Counted from the first letter of the stretch, positions 1-7,612 are shown. The stretch: 64,000 nt of DNA from Brevibacillus agri (GCF_004117055.1 NZ_CP026363.1:2100001-2164000), one strand, 5' to 3'. Notes: generated by a model not told the origin, from the sequence alone. Numbers and translations are program-made.

Positions 1-38
1 TCAGAGGGTCGAAGGTTCGAGTCCTTCATGGCTCACCA
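1..38 (+). tRNA. tRNA-Lys(UUU), 3' part only
   Basis: Only the 3' half is inside the window: the end of the anticodon arm, the variable loop, a T arm with TTCGAGT, acceptor strand ATGGCTC, discriminator A and encoded CCA. The retained part matches my memory of Bacillus tRNA-Lys(UUU). The anticodon itself lies outside, so the identity is an inference. It is the first member of a seven-gene tRNA run. Confidence 0.75.
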
Positions 39-59
39 GTATTTTTGACAAGTGGATAT

Positions 60-146
60 GCGGTCGTGGCGGAATTGGCAGACGCGCTAGATTCAGGTTC
101 TAGTGGTGGCAACACCGTGGAGGTTCAAGTCCTCTCGACCGCACCA
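60..146 (+). tRNA. tRNA-Leu(CAG)
   Basis: Class II tRNA of 87 nt. The acceptor strands GCGGTCG and CGACCGC pair fully. The anticodon stem CTAGA/TCTAG holds a seven-base loop with CAG at positions 34-36. A long variable arm (GGTGGCAACACC) is typical of leucine tRNAs. CCA is encoded. Confidence 0.95.
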
Positions 147-215
147 TTCAATCAAAAAACGAAGCCTTGTAGTGTATTTCAAGCATTGTACGGGGATTTC
201 ACAGCTTATCAAAAT

Positions 216-291
216 GCGGACGTAGCTCAATTGGTAGAGCGTCGCCTTGCCAAGGCGAAGGTCGCGGGTTCGAGACCCGTCGTCCGCTCCA
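216..291 (+). tRNA. tRNA-Gly(GCC)
   Basis: 76 nt. The acceptor strands GCGGACG and CGTCCGC pair. The anticodon stem TCGCC/GGCGA has loop TTGCCAA, giving GCC. T loop TTCGAGA and an encoded CCA are present. Confidence 0.95.
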
Positions 292-445
292 TAAATGTTC
301 TCGGGTCTCTCACCCGTTCCGGGTTTACCCCTCACAGAACAACAAGGAAGCACGTCACAGGCTCTTCTGATCTGGCTTGGCAGGTAGCGTATCGACGCAG
401 CAGCGCCAGGAAGAAGCGAGACTTGTCGTACATTCCGTTTACCAT

Positions 446-519
446 GTGCCCTTAGCTCAGCCGGATAGAGCGTTTGACTACGAATCAAAAGGTCGGGAGT
501 TCGAATCTCTCAGGGCACG
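446..519 (+). tRNA. tRNA-Arg(ACG), CCA not encoded
   Basis: 74 nt. The acceptor strands GTGCCCT and AGGGCAC pair. The anticodon stem TTTGA/TCAAA has loop CTACGAA, so the anticodon is ACG (normally A-to-I edited by TadA). The discriminator G is followed by CTT, so CCA must be added by the nucleotidyltransferase. The neighbouring tRNA genes encode CCA. Confidence 0.93.
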
Positions 520-530
520 CTTTTTACAGT

Positions 531-607
531 CGGGAAGTAGCTCAGCTTGGTAGAGTACTTGGCTTGGGACCAAGGGGTCGCAGGTTCGAATCCTGTCTTC
601 CCGACCA
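531..607 (+). tRNA. tRNA-Pro(UGG)
   Basis: 77 nt. The acceptor strands CGGGAAG and CTTCCCG pair. The anticodon stem CTTGG/CCAAG has loop CTTGGGA, which places TGG at positions 34-36. CCA is encoded. Confidence 0.93.
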
Positions 608-636
608 TGATTTGCCCAAAGATTCGTAACGAAATT

Positions 637-724
637 GCCGGGGTGGCGGAATGGGCAGACGCAACAGACTTAAAATCTGTCGGGAGTTTCTCCCGTACCG
701 GTTCAAGTCCGGTCCTCGGCACCA
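637..724 (+). tRNA. tRNA-Leu(UAA)
   Basis: Class II tRNA of 88 nt. The acceptor strands GCCGGGG and CCTCGGC pair with one G-U. The anticodon stem ACAGA/TCTGT has loop CTTAAAA, so the anticodon is TAA. The long variable arm CGGGAGTTTCTCCCG is characteristic of leucine. CCA is encoded. Confidence 0.95.
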
Positions 725-736
725 TATAAGTCAGAT

Positions 737-810
737 GCGGGTGTAGTTCAATGGTAGAACTCCAGCCTTCCAAGCTGGTCGCGTGGGTTCGATTCCCATC
801 ACCCGCTCCA
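737..810 (+). tRNA. tRNA-Gly(UCC)
   Basis: 74 nt. The acceptor strands GCGGGTG and CACCCGC pair. The anticodon stem CCAGC/GCTGG has loop CTTCCAA, so the anticodon is TCC. CCA is encoded. It is the last tRNA before the cluster terminator. Confidence 0.95.
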
Positions 811-815
811 TACAC

Positions 816-850
816 AAAAAGCAGGGAACCAATCGGCTCTCTGCTTTTTT
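816..850 (+). terminator. Intrinsic terminator of the tRNA cluster
   Basis: AAAAGCAGGGA and TCTCTGCTTTT form a hairpin followed by a T run, directly after the last tRNA. Confidence 0.85.
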
Positions 851-1336
851 GCAATAAAAAAGATGATTCAGCTCGAAACAGCGCTTGCGGCCAAGCTTGG
901 GCAGAACCGTTTGGCCGAGGCAAAAGCGACGCAAGAACAAAAGCAAGGAGGACGCACACACAGAAAAAGACCTGTGAGACGAGGCGGCGATTCACTTCAG
1001 CCTTGCCACAGGTCCTTTTGCATGCGGGCGCGAAAGCGAGTGTGCAAGCGTGTGCGTATAGGCCCAGCCCCAAGCTCGCTAATTCGCCCAAGCCCAATAG
1101 GAAACGCCCGCAAACGGGGCTTAAGAGCACGAACGTTTTCATCATCTATAGAGGGACAGACTGCTGCATAAAACAGATGTCGAAAGCTGTCTGACGTTTT
1201 CAGTGGTAGAAACATATGTTTTCGTGTACAGTAAGGCTAAGGTCGCTTACCGAACGAATAGGTAACGGATCTCTTGCATTGCCTCCTGAATCTCAGGAGG
1301 CTTTTTTGCGCGGAGAAGCGGAGAAAATGAATGCTT
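851..1336. other. 486-bp gap without a convincing protein gene
   Basis: No reading frame here has both a ribosome binding site and a recognisable product. The gap holds an inverted repeat at 965-1019 (AAAAGACCTGTG against CACAGGTCCTTTT) that could terminate transcription on either strand. It also holds a strong plus-strand terminator at 1281-1307. A terminator facing plus without a coding gene before it suggests a non-coding transcript in roughly 1020-1307. The core AAACATATGTTT at 1210-1221 is a palindrome resembling a weak LexA site. Confidence 0.5.
1281..1307 (+). terminator. Strong plus-strand intrinsic terminator with no visible gene before it
   Basis: GCCTCCTGA and TCAGGAGGC form a near-perfect hairpin followed by six T residues on the plus strand. 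On the minus strand the hairpin lacks a T run, so it does not serve the convergent kinase gene well. Confidence 0.8.
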
Positions 1337-2515
1337 TCACGTAGATACCGCTGCCTGGACGGCTGCTTCTTCTGGCGATAAAATCGGCAGCGACACGACG
1401 AAACGGGTACGATTTTCGTTGGAATCACAATGGATGGTGCCATTATGTTTGTCGATAATGTTTTTGCAGATAGACAGACCGATGCCTGTCCCATTTTGCT
1501 TGGTCGTAAAGAACGGTTGGAACAAAATCTCGACAATGTCGGGAGGAATCATTTCTCCGTTGTTTTCCACGCTCAAATAGAGCCAGCCATCCGAAGCGGT
1601 GGCAATGACGTGGATGTACTTGTCTGTTCGATTTTGCACAGCGTCGATCGCATTGTTCAACAGATTGACGACGACCTGCTTTAAGCCTTCCTCATAACAA
1701 GCCAGGGCGCAGGAGTGGACTTGTTTTTCAAAGCGTATGTTTTCTCCTACCAGTCGCGGAGTAATGAGCGTTTCTACTTCGGCGAGCAGTTGCTCAACTT
1801 GGACAGTTTTGAAAATTTCATCTAAAATCGGTTTTTTGGAGAAGCTGAGAAAACCTGTTATTTGCCGGTGCAAATTTTCGAATTCATGCATCACGACTTG
1901 AATGTACGTCTGCAGTTGTGCCTGCTCCTGCGTAGACTCGCTAATCAGCTTGAGAAAGCCTTCAATCGCGCACAGCGGATTGCGCAGCTCATGCGCCATG
2001 TTGGCGGCGATTTTCCCCAGCATGGTCAGTTTGTCATTGTGCAGGTAGGAAATCGTTTCTTCCTTTTGCACGAGCTCCTTGTTTATCATCTGCTCGAAAT
2101 GATAGACAGCCCAGAACACACTCTCATCCATCGCCTTCCCCAGTTGTCGCTCCAGATAGTGCATCTCCTGCGGAGAGAGGGACCATTGTTGCAGTTCAGG
2201 CTGAAGCACGCGCCAAAAGACATTTCGATACAACTGATACGTACGCAAAATGGAGGAAAAGGGGAACTCCTGCGAACGCAGCCACTCTCCCATATCCAGT
2301 GCCCAGTTCTGCATGTCCTGATCTACGTCTTCCACCAGATAACGGGCTAAGAGCACAGTTCGTTTCTCCGCAAAATCACGAGGAATGGTTACAGGAATTT
2401 CCATACTGCGAACAATTTCCTGTAACCATATCGTAGTAATTCTTGGAGCCAAATCTAGGACGTGTCTGAAAACTAAAGAAAATGTGGTATGATTTAGGAA
2501 AAACGAATGGAGCAA
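1337..2515 (-). CDS. Cytosolic sensor histidine kinase, 5' end rewritten by IS insertion
   Basis: The open frame of 392 aa starts inside the IS left end, and residues from about Leu20 onward are chromosomal. No membrane segment is visible. An N-terminal all-helical sensor-like region (about 20-160) is followed by the dimerisation/phosphoacceptor box MAHELRNPL (His175), an N-box VNLLNNAIDAV and a G-rich ATP lid with GTGIGLSICKN. This arrangement resembles the soluble sporulation (Kin-type) kinases of bacilli, and no response regulator gene is adjacent. The native start was probably ATG at 3366 on the far side of the IS. Removing the element and one TA copy rejoins the two parts in frame, adding MVETVTLNLLNVSRKI before LDLAPR. 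Whether the present frame is translated is unknown. The catalytic core is intact. Confidence 0.8.
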   Translation of the reverse strand: MLHSFFLNHTTFSLVFRHVLDLAPRITTIWLQEIVRSMEIPVTIPRDFAEKRTVLLARYLVEDVDQDMQNWALDMGEWLRSQEFPFSSILRTYQLYRNVFWRVLQPELQQWSLSPQEMHYLERQLGKAMDESVFWAVYHFEQMINKELVQKEETISYLHNDKLTMLGKIAANMAHELRNPLCAIEGFLKLISESTQEQAQLQTYIQVVMHEFENLHRQITGFLSFSKKPILDEIFKTVQVEQLLAEVETLITPRLVGENIRFEKQVHSCALACYEEGLKQVVVNLLNNAIDAVQNRTDKYIHVIATASDGWLYLSVENNGEMIPPDIVEILFQPFFTTKQNGTGIGLSICKNIIDKHNGTIHCDSNENRTRFVVSLPILSPEEAAVQAAVST

Positions 2516-3315
2516 CGAGCATGATTCAAAGACGGTACGAAATAAACGATGAACAGTGGGAACAAATTCAGGACATGTTCCCCCCCTATCGAACAGGACG
2601 TCCGTCCAAATTAAGTAATCGTACCATGTTTAATGCCATTCTTTGGATTGCCCGAAGTGGTGCGGCTTGGCGAGATTTGCCGGAAGAACGTTATGGTTCA
2701 TGGAAAACGGTCTACAGTCGCTTCTGCAAGTGGAGAGATACCGGATTACTTGTCGCCATCTTCCAAGCTCTTCACGTAGAACCTGACTTTGAAAACTTGA
2801 GCATCGATTCTACATCGGTCAAAGCTCATCAACACAGTGCGGGTGCTAAAAAAACGCAGAAGGACACGAAGTAAATCAGCACATAGGCGTCAGCCGTGGC
2901 GGAAAGACAACCAAACTTCATACCGTCGTCGATGGATTAGGGAATCCCCTCGCTTTTCTTCTCACGGGGGGGCACGTCTATGATTCCGTTCCAGCGATCA
3001 ATTTGCTTCAAGGGTTTGATCTTACGGGAAGCCATATTGTTGGTGACAAAGCCTACGGCTCAGAAGCCATTCGGCATTGGATTACGGCTAAGCAGGCAGC
3101 GTACACCATCCCGCCTAAAGCGAATAATAAAAATCCTTGGAAAGTGGATTGGTACCGCTATAAAGAACGGCACTTGGTGGAGTGCTTCTTCAATAAAATC
3201 AAACATTTTCGACGAATCGCTACTCGTTACGACAAGCTGGCCAAATCATTCCTAGCGTTTGTATATGTCGCGTCCATCTTTAAACTAACTCAATAATGAG
3301 TTTTCAGACACATCC
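2458..3315 (+). mobile_element. IS5-family (IS427-group) insertion sequence, copy 1
   Basis: 858 bp bounded by 16-bp inverted repeats, GGACGTGTCTGAAAAC on the left and GGATGTGTCTGAAAAC on the right when read inward, with one mismatch. It is flanked by a TA target duplication (2456-2457 and 3316-3317), as is usual for the IS427 group. A second copy of the same length lies at 21455-22312. I find three base differences between the copies (2690, 3067, 3155 here), so one or both moved recently. This copy interrupts the histidine kinase gene. Confidence 0.93.
2521..3296 (+). CDS. IS5-family transposase made by -1 frameshift (copy 1)
   Basis: Two overlapping frames. The first runs 2521-2874 (MIQRRYEIND...), carries the N-terminal DUF4096-type domain and the first catalytic Asp (LSIDSTSVKAHQH), and stops at TAA 2872-2874. 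The second ends at 3296 and carries the second Asp (VGDKAYGS) and the Glu (HLVECFFNKIKHFRR). An A7 run at 2848-2854 lies in the overlap. Slipping back one base there gives one continuous protein of about 258 aa with a complete DDE set and the linker SRGGKTTKLHTVVDG normal for this family. An ATG at 2482 lies upstream in the promoter region and is less likely to be the start. Expression by frameshifting is inferred from the family. Confidence 0.9.
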
Positions 3316-3366
3316 TAAAATTTTCCGTGAAACGTTCAATAGATTAAGCGTCACAGTCTCCACCAT
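3316..3366 (-). pseudogene. Severed 5' end of the histidine kinase gene
   Basis: On the minus strand, ATG at 3366 opens a frame reading MVETVTLNLLNVSRKIL, which enters the IS right end after 17 codons. A ribosome binding site (GTGGGGTGG) lies about 8 nt before it. Deleting the IS plus one TA joins this frame without a gap to DLAPRITTIW of the kinase at 2455 and below. It is therefore the original N-terminus cut off by the insertion. Confidence 0.82.
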
Positions 3367-3469
3367 CGCATTATCCACCCCACTAAAATCGTAAGGGAAA
3401 AGGGTAAGATTAGACAAGGTATAATTATCCCGATTTCGCGATAAAATGTTTTTTTGTGGGATTTTTTTA

Positions 3470-3500
3470 TTGACAAAATCCGCTGAAATACGCCTTTATT
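3470..3500 (+). promoter_or_regulatory. Possible sigma-A promoter for the TerC gene
   Basis: TTGACA at 3470-3475 is a perfect -35 box, and TTTATT at 3495-3500 is a weak -10 with a 19-bp spacer. A second possible -10, TAGAAT, lies at 3543-3548. No yybP-ykoY manganese riboswitch is recognisable in this leader. Confidence 0.4.
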
Positions 3501-3582
3501 CGGAAAAATATTCAATCATGAGTCCGATTCTAGTCGCATAAAGTAGAATGGACAAACATTTACATGGACCAGGGAGGCAGGG

Positions 3583-4233
3583 ATGGGAGAGCATTTTTGG
3601 CTGGGTCTGGTGCATATTTTCATGATTGATCTGGTGTTGAGCAGCGACAATGCTGTCATCATAGGTATGGCTTGTCGGGGCTTGCCTCTGCGGGAGCGAA
3701 GCCGTGCTGTCCTGTATGGAACGATCGGGGCTGTTGTCCTGCGAATCGGGTTGACGGGCGTGACGACCTGGATGCTCGATATTCCGCTTGTCAAGGCGGT
3801 CGGGGGAGGACTGCTCTTATGGATTGCCATCAAGCTGATGGTGAGCAACCAGGAGGAAACGACAGAGGTAGCGCATAATCAGACAATCGGCCAGGCGGTC
3901 AGAACGATTATATTGGCGGATTTTGTAATGAGCCTGGATAATGTTTTGGCGGTTGGTGGAGCGGCGCATGGCGATATATGGCTGGTTTTGCTTGGACTGG
4001 GAATGAGCATTCCGCTGTTAATGTGGGGAAGCACATGGGTCGCCAGGCTTATGAACCGTTTTCCAGGCCTGGTCATTCTCGGCGGCGGGGTGTTGGCCTT
4101 TACAGCGGTGGACATGTGTCTCGAAGACCCGTACGTGTGGAAATGGATCAATCCGCTGATGCTTAACCACATGTGGCTCCCGGCCATTGCCTCGGCAGCG
4201 ATCATGCTGTGGGGACGGATGAAAAGGGCCTGA
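3583..4233 (+). CDS. TerC-family membrane protein (YjbE-like, probable Mn2+ export)
   Basis: 216 aa with about seven hydrophobic segments. It carries the two family signatures, DLVLSSDNAVIIGMA near residue 16 and ADFVMSLDNVLAVGGA near residue 112, whose acidic residues lie in membrane helices and are thought to handle the metal. Length and motifs match B. subtilis YjbE-type TerC proteins, which are linked to manganese efflux and to metallating exported proteins. GGGAGGC-type spacing before ATG supports the start. The gene stands alone between the IS-interrupted kinase and the YkoP-like gene. Confidence 0.85.
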   Translation: MGEHFWLGLVHIFMIDLVLSSDNAVIIGMACRGLPLRERSRAVLYGTIGAVVLRIGLTGVTTWMLDIPLVKAVGGGLLLWIAIKLMVSNQEETTEVAHNQTIGQAVRTIILADFVMSLDNVLAVGGAAHGDIWLVLLGLGMSIPLLMWGSTWVARLMNRFPGLVILGGGVLAFTAVDMCLEDPYVWKWINPLMLNHMWLPAIASAAIMLWGRMKRA

Positions 4234-4307
4234 AGAGGTAATGAAAGGAAGCGATACTGGGGAATACTACAAACAAAGTAAACATCGCTGGAAAGGAACC
4301 GTTGCAC

Positions 4308-4889
4308 ATGAACACAAATCTCTTGATGCTATGGGGATACTGGGATGAAATCTACCAACGGTGCACCAGACTTACCTACATCGAAAAAGGGAACAACATC
4401 TTCCGGGTCGTTCCCTTGCGTTATCGGGGGGAGACATTACGCACGTCAGACGAGCGGACCATTCATGACGGCGATCTGATTTTGAAAATACATATTCACA
4501 ACTATTACTTTGCTACGCTCTGCCGGGGAGTGCAGGACGAGCTGCGGGTCGCCTTGCTGTTGCGCAGGCATATTTTGCAGTCGCTGCCCAGGTTGGCCGC
4601 CTTTCTGGAAGCGATGGAGGAGCGGGAGCAAATCAAAGGAATCGTAGGCACAACCATGCTGCACAAAGGAGTCGCCCCGCTGGGCTTTTCCATCTCGGAC
4701 GTGCCGATGAACTGGTTTTTCCGCTACAAGCGTTGGTACTTGCGGCTCATGCTCAGGCTGGTTCATCCCAACGGCAAAAGACGGGTGCAGACGTGGAAGC
4801 ACGACATGCCGCTAAAACGGGTCTACATGTCCAAGGAGTTGTTGCTTGCGCGTTACGGACAAGGCGCGTCGACAGGAGATACGCTTTGA
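4308..4889 (+). CDS. YkoP-like protein
   Basis: 193 aa, soluble and rich in Arg and Leu. It resembles B. subtilis YkoP, whose gene also accompanies a UgtP-type glycosyltransferase gene (ykoN). The reaction is unknown. ATG at 4308 is preferred because AAAGGAA lies about 10 nt upstream; an in-frame TTG at 4302 is too close to that site. The stop codon TGA (4887-4889) overlaps the ATG of the glycosyltransferase at 4889, so the two genes are translationally coupled. Confidence 0.7.
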   Translation: MNTNLLMLWGYWDEIYQRCTRLTYIEKGNNIFRVVPLRYRGETLRTSDERTIHDGDLILKIHIHNYYFATLCRGVQDELRVALLLRRHILQSLPRLAAFLEAMEEREQIKGIVGTTMLHKGVAPLGFSISDVPMNWFFRYKRWYLRLMLRLVHPNGKRRVQTWKHDMPLKRVYMSKELLLARYGQGASTGDTL

Positions 4890-6043
4890 TGGCCAAACGT
4901 TTTTTACTGGTCACCGAGGAATGGGCAGGCAGTGGGCATCGGGTAGCGGCAGAGGCGCTTCAGGAGGTTTTGCAAAAAATGGACGGTGCGGAATCAGCCC
5001 GGGTGATCGGAGGCTTACAGACAGCCAGCCCGGGTTTGCGCGTGCTGTCCCGTTTTTTTTATTTCAACATGCTCAAATACGCCAAGCCCATCTGGCACAG
5101 CATGTACGAACAGGATGAGATGTGGGGAAAGTCGCTGTCCAAGCCGCTTGGCTGGTGGCTCTCGACGCGACTGCTTCGGCGGGTGCTGCAGGCGGAACAG
5201 CCGGACGTCGTAATTGCGACGCATGCCTACTGCCTGTCGGCGCTTGCCTATGCGAAGAAAAAGGCGGACAAGCCGTTTCGGTTGGTCAGTGTGCCGACTG
5301 ATTTTCACATTAACCGCTTTTGGGTAGATCCGCAGATCGACGCTTATATGGTAGCGCATGAGCAGATGGCAGAGCGGCTGCAACGGCGCTACCAGATCCG
5401 CCCGGAAAAAATTCACGTCTGCGGCATTCCGATCCGCCATGCGTTCAGCCTGGCAGAGAAGACGGCCAGGCACGAGTGGAAAAAGCGGCTGGGAATTGCT
5501 CCGGAGCGCTTTACGGTGCTGATCGGCGGAGGCGAGGGCGGCTACGGTCAGATGGAAGAAGTCATTCGCGCTTTGCTCACAGAGGAGGAGCCGCTGCAGG
5601 TCGTCGCGCTAACCGGAAAAAATGCCCGCCTAAAAAAGCAGTTGGAGGCAGAGCAAGCGCACAGCGGCCAGCGGCACCAGCTTGTCGTCAAAGGCTTTGA
5701 AGACTGCATGTGGCAGTGGATTGGCGCGGCAGACGTGTACGTGACCAAGCCCGGAGGCATTACGTGCGCGGAGTCGCTCGCTTTGCGGACGCCGCTGATC
5801 CTGTACCAGCCGCTGCCCGGTCAGGAAAGGCATAACAGCGCTTTTCTCACGCAGCAAAACGCAGCCGTGCTGGCGAGTACGCCGCAGGAAATCCGGGAGA
5901 TTATCAGGCGCTGGCGCCACTCCGATCAAAAGGATAGGATCGCCCGGCAGATGGACAAGCTAAGGCGTCCGGCAGCGGCTACCCATATCGCTGAGCTGCT
6001 TTTTCAACTGGAGTCTAAATTTGGAAATGAAAAAGGCGAATGA
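4889..6043 (+). CDS. MGDG synthase/UgtP-family glycosyltransferase (YkoN-like)
   Basis: 384 aa, GT-B fold of family GT28. The N-terminal acceptor domain starts MAKRFLLVTEEWAGSGHRVAA, with the glycine/His motif typical of UgtP and plant MGDG synthases. The C-terminal donor domain holds LIGGGEGGYGQMEE near 213 and VTKPGGITCAESLALRTP near 290, the nucleotide-sugar binding site. The family transfers sugars from UDP-sugars to diacylglycerol or other envelope acceptors. The real acceptor here cannot be read from sequence. It is coupled to the YkoP-like gene and followed by a spore protein gene. Confidence 0.85.
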   Translation: MAKRFLLVTEEWAGSGHRVAAEALQEVLQKMDGAESARVIGGLQTASPGLRVLSRFFYFNMLKYAKPIWHSMYEQDEMWGKSLSKPLGWWLSTRLLRRVLQAEQPDVVIATHAYCLSALAYAKKKADKPFRLVSVPTDFHINRFWVDPQIDAYMVAHEQMAERLQRRYQIRPEKIHVCGIPIRHAFSLAEKTARHEWKKRLGIAPERFTVLIGGGEGGYGQMEEVIRALLTEEEPLQVVALTGKNARLKKQLEAEQAHSGQRHQLVVKGFEDCMWQWIGAADVYVTKPGGITCAESLALRTPLILYQPLPGQERHNSAFLTQQNAAVLASTPQEIREIIRRWRHSDQKDRIARQMDKLRRPAAATHIAELLFQLESKFGNEKGE

Positions 6044-6067
6044 ACAACGAAAACTTCACACATATTA
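6038..6067 (+). promoter_or_regulatory. Candidate sigma-G promoter of the SASP gene
   Basis: GAATGA at 6038-6043 and CATATTA at 6061-6067, 17 bp apart, fit the sigma-G pattern GHATR-N18-CATNHTA. The site overlaps the end of the glycosyltransferase gene. It predicts expression in the forespore, as expected for a SASP. Confidence 0.6.
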
Positions 6068-6097
6068 AACCTACCAACGACGAGGAGGTGATTACAG

Positions 6098-6301
6098 ATG
6101 GCTAACAACAACCGCTCTAGCAACAATCTGGTGGTTCCTCAAGCAAACCAAGCGCTGGACCAAATGAAGTATGAAATCGCTTCTGAATTCGGCGTTCAGC
6201 TTGGTCCGGACACCACTTCCCGTCAAAACGGTTCAGTGGGTGGCGAGATCACAAAACGTCTTGTTGCCTTCGCTGAACAACAATTGGCTGGCCGTGGCTA
6301 A
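6098..6301 (+). CDS. Alpha/beta-type small acid-soluble spore protein
   Basis: 67 aa with a SASP signature: an Asn/Gln-rich N-terminus, [15 protein letters not shown] containing the Gpr protease site (after the Glu of EIASEFGV), and [16 protein letters not shown] at the C-terminus. These proteins coat spore DNA, shift it towards an A-like form and protect it from UV and heat, then are degraded at germination. GAGGAGGTG lies before ATG. A terminator follows at 6318-6348. Confidence 0.97.
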   Translation: MANNNRSSNNLVVPQANQALDQMKYEIASEFGVQLGPDTTSRQNGSVGGEITKRLVAFAEQQLAGRG

Positions 6302-6317
6302 TTGCATAGCTGGATGA

Positions 6318-6348
6318 GGGAAGGCACCTGCGGGTGTCTTTCCTTTTT
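6318..6348 (+). terminator. Terminator after the SASP gene
   Basis: GGAAGGCACC and GGGTGTCTTTCC form a hairpin with a TGC loop, followed by TTTTT. Confidence 0.85.
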
Positions 6349-6402
6349 CATGCATATAGAATTATTTGGAAACAAGTTACAGAAAAAACGGCAAACTCGA
6401 CC

Positions 6403-6432
6403 GCATATTTTCAGCGTGAGAGGCTGATTCTA
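6403..6432 (+). promoter_or_regulatory. Candidate sigma-G promoter of the spoVA-type operon
   Basis: GCATA at 6403-6407 and GATTCTA at 6426-6432 with an 18-bp spacer fit GHATR-N18-CATNHTA with one mismatch in the -10. The predicted start, near 6439, puts the ribosome binding site GGGAGGTG very close to the 5' end of the RNA. Confidence 0.45.
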
Positions 6433-6456
6433 TAGGTGTTGGGAGGTGAAAGGATT

Positions 6457-6663
6457 ATGACAGTTGGAGCACAAGTAAAACAGGCGCTTGCCAGCCTGAA
6501 GGGTGCGCAGGCAGATTTGGAGTCGTTCGCGCTTAGCACGCAAAACAAGCAAGCGAAGCAACTGTACACAGAAGCTGCCGAGCAAACCCAAACGATTGTG
6601 AACAACCTGCAGCAACGCGTGACAGAGTTGGAGAACGAAGAGCCACAGTACAAAGGCTTCTAG
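6457..6663 (+). CDS. DUF1657 protein, first gene of the spoVA-type operon
   Basis: 68 aa, helical, starting MTVGAQVKQALASLKGAQAD. It belongs to the DUF1657 family, whose members accompany DUF421 and spoVA genes in spore formers, including the mobile spoVA2 operon linked to spore heat resistance. Its function is unknown. The same domain recurs fused to the C-terminus of the next protein. GGGAGGTG lies before ATG 6457. Confidence 0.85.
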   Translation: MTVGAQVKQALASLKGAQADLESFALSTQNKQAKQLYTEAAEQTQTIVNNLQQRVTELENEEPQYKGF

Positions 6664-6675
6664 CCTGCTGTGAAT

Positions 6676-6712
6676 GAGGGAGAGGGACTCCCTCTCTCTT
6701 GGCTTTTCTTTT
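6676..6712 (+). terminator. Hairpin with T-rich tail inside the operon, possible partial terminator
   Basis: GAGGGAGAGG and CCTCTCTC form a short-loop hairpin followed by TTGGCTTTTCTTTT between the DUF1657 and DUF421 genes. It could lower transcription of the downstream genes. Confidence 0.4.
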
Positions 6713-6733
6713 AAGGGCTGACGGAGGTGGAGC

Positions 6734-7594
6734 ATGCCTGACTGGTTCAATATTTTGCTACGCTCGCTGGGAGCGCTGGCATACTTGTTTATTCTGACGA
6801 AAATCATTGGAAAGCGGCAAATCAAGCAGCTTTCGCTCATTGAATACATCGTCGGCATTACGATCGGCTCCATCGCTGCCTTCATGGCGACGGAGATAGA
6901 CGGACCGATTGTTCACAGTCTGATTGCCATGGGTGTTTTTGCGATTGTCCCTGTCCTGATGGAATGGCTGACGCTCAAAAGCAAGGTGCTGCGCGACTTT
7001 TTCGAGGGCAAGTCGACCGTTCTTATTAAAGAAGGGAAAATTTTGGAGGACAATCTGAAAAAGGAACGTCTCACGGCGGAAGATTTGCTGGAGCAACTGC
7101 GAATCAAAAACGTGTTCCGGGTAGCGGACGTGGAGTTCGCCCTGATGGAGACAAACGGGGAACTGAGCGTGCTCTTGAAGTCCGAGAACCAACCCGTGAC
7201 GCCGCAGCAGTTGGAATTGACCGTGTCGCCGGCAGAAGAAAACCAGGTCGTCATTATGGATGGCGTCATCATGGACGAGCCGTTGGCGACAGCGGGCTAC
7301 AATCGCCGTTGGGTGCGCACGCAATTGCAAAAAGCGGGCGTGGCGCTGGAGAACGTGTTTCTCGGCCAGGTCGACAAAGGCGGCGAGCTGTACCTCGATT
7401 TGTATGACGACAAAATTCAGGTGCCCGCCCCGCAAGCGATGAAGCTGACGTTTGCGACACTGAAAAAATGCCAGGCCGATCTGGAGCTGTTTGCCCTTGC
7501 GACGAAAAGCGAAGAGGCCAAACAGACTTATCAGCGTGACGCGGAGCAATTGCAGCAAGTCATCGACCAATTGAAGCCGTTTTTGATACGGTAA
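6734..7594 (+). CDS. DUF421 (YetF-type) membrane protein fused to a C-terminal DUF1657 domain
   Basis: 286 aa. Residues 1-75 hold three hydrophobic segments with KIIGKRQIKQLSLIEYIVGITIGS. Residues 80-220 form the soluble DUF421 domain. The last about 50 residues (FATLKKCQADLELFALATKS onwards) align closely with the separate DUF1657 protein encoded just upstream (LASLKGAQADLESFALSTQN). DUF421 proteins are common in spoVA operons and their role is unclear. The fusion is good evidence that the two families act together in the spore membrane. GGAGGTGG precedes ATG. Confidence 0.88.
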   Translation: MPDWFNILLRSLGALAYLFILTKIIGKRQIKQLSLIEYIVGITIGSIAAFMATEIDGPIVHSLIAMGVFAIVPVLMEWLTLKSKVLRDFFEGKSTVLIKEGKILEDNLKKERLTAEDLLEQLRIKNVFRVADVEFALMETNGELSVLLKSENQPVTPQQLELTVSPAEENQVVIMDGVIMDEPLATAGYNRRWVRTQLQKAGVALENVFLGQVDKGGELYLDLYDDKIQVPAPQAMKLTFATLKKCQADLELFALATKSEEAKQTYQRDAEQLQQVIDQLKPFLIR

Positions 7595-7612
7595 AAAAGG
7601 AGTGAGAGAAAA

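Noticed and set aside
45-1215. Protein genes over the tRNA cluster and following gap
   Set aside because: Open frames here run across tRNA genes or lack ribosome binding sites and recognisable products.
1209-1223. LexA (SOS) box
   Set aside because: The core AAACATATGTTT lacks the full CGAAC/GTTCG arms and no SOS gene follows.
3380-3582. Manganese (yybP-ykoY) riboswitch before the TerC gene
   Set aside because: Some TerC genes have one, but I could not find its conserved motifs in this leader.
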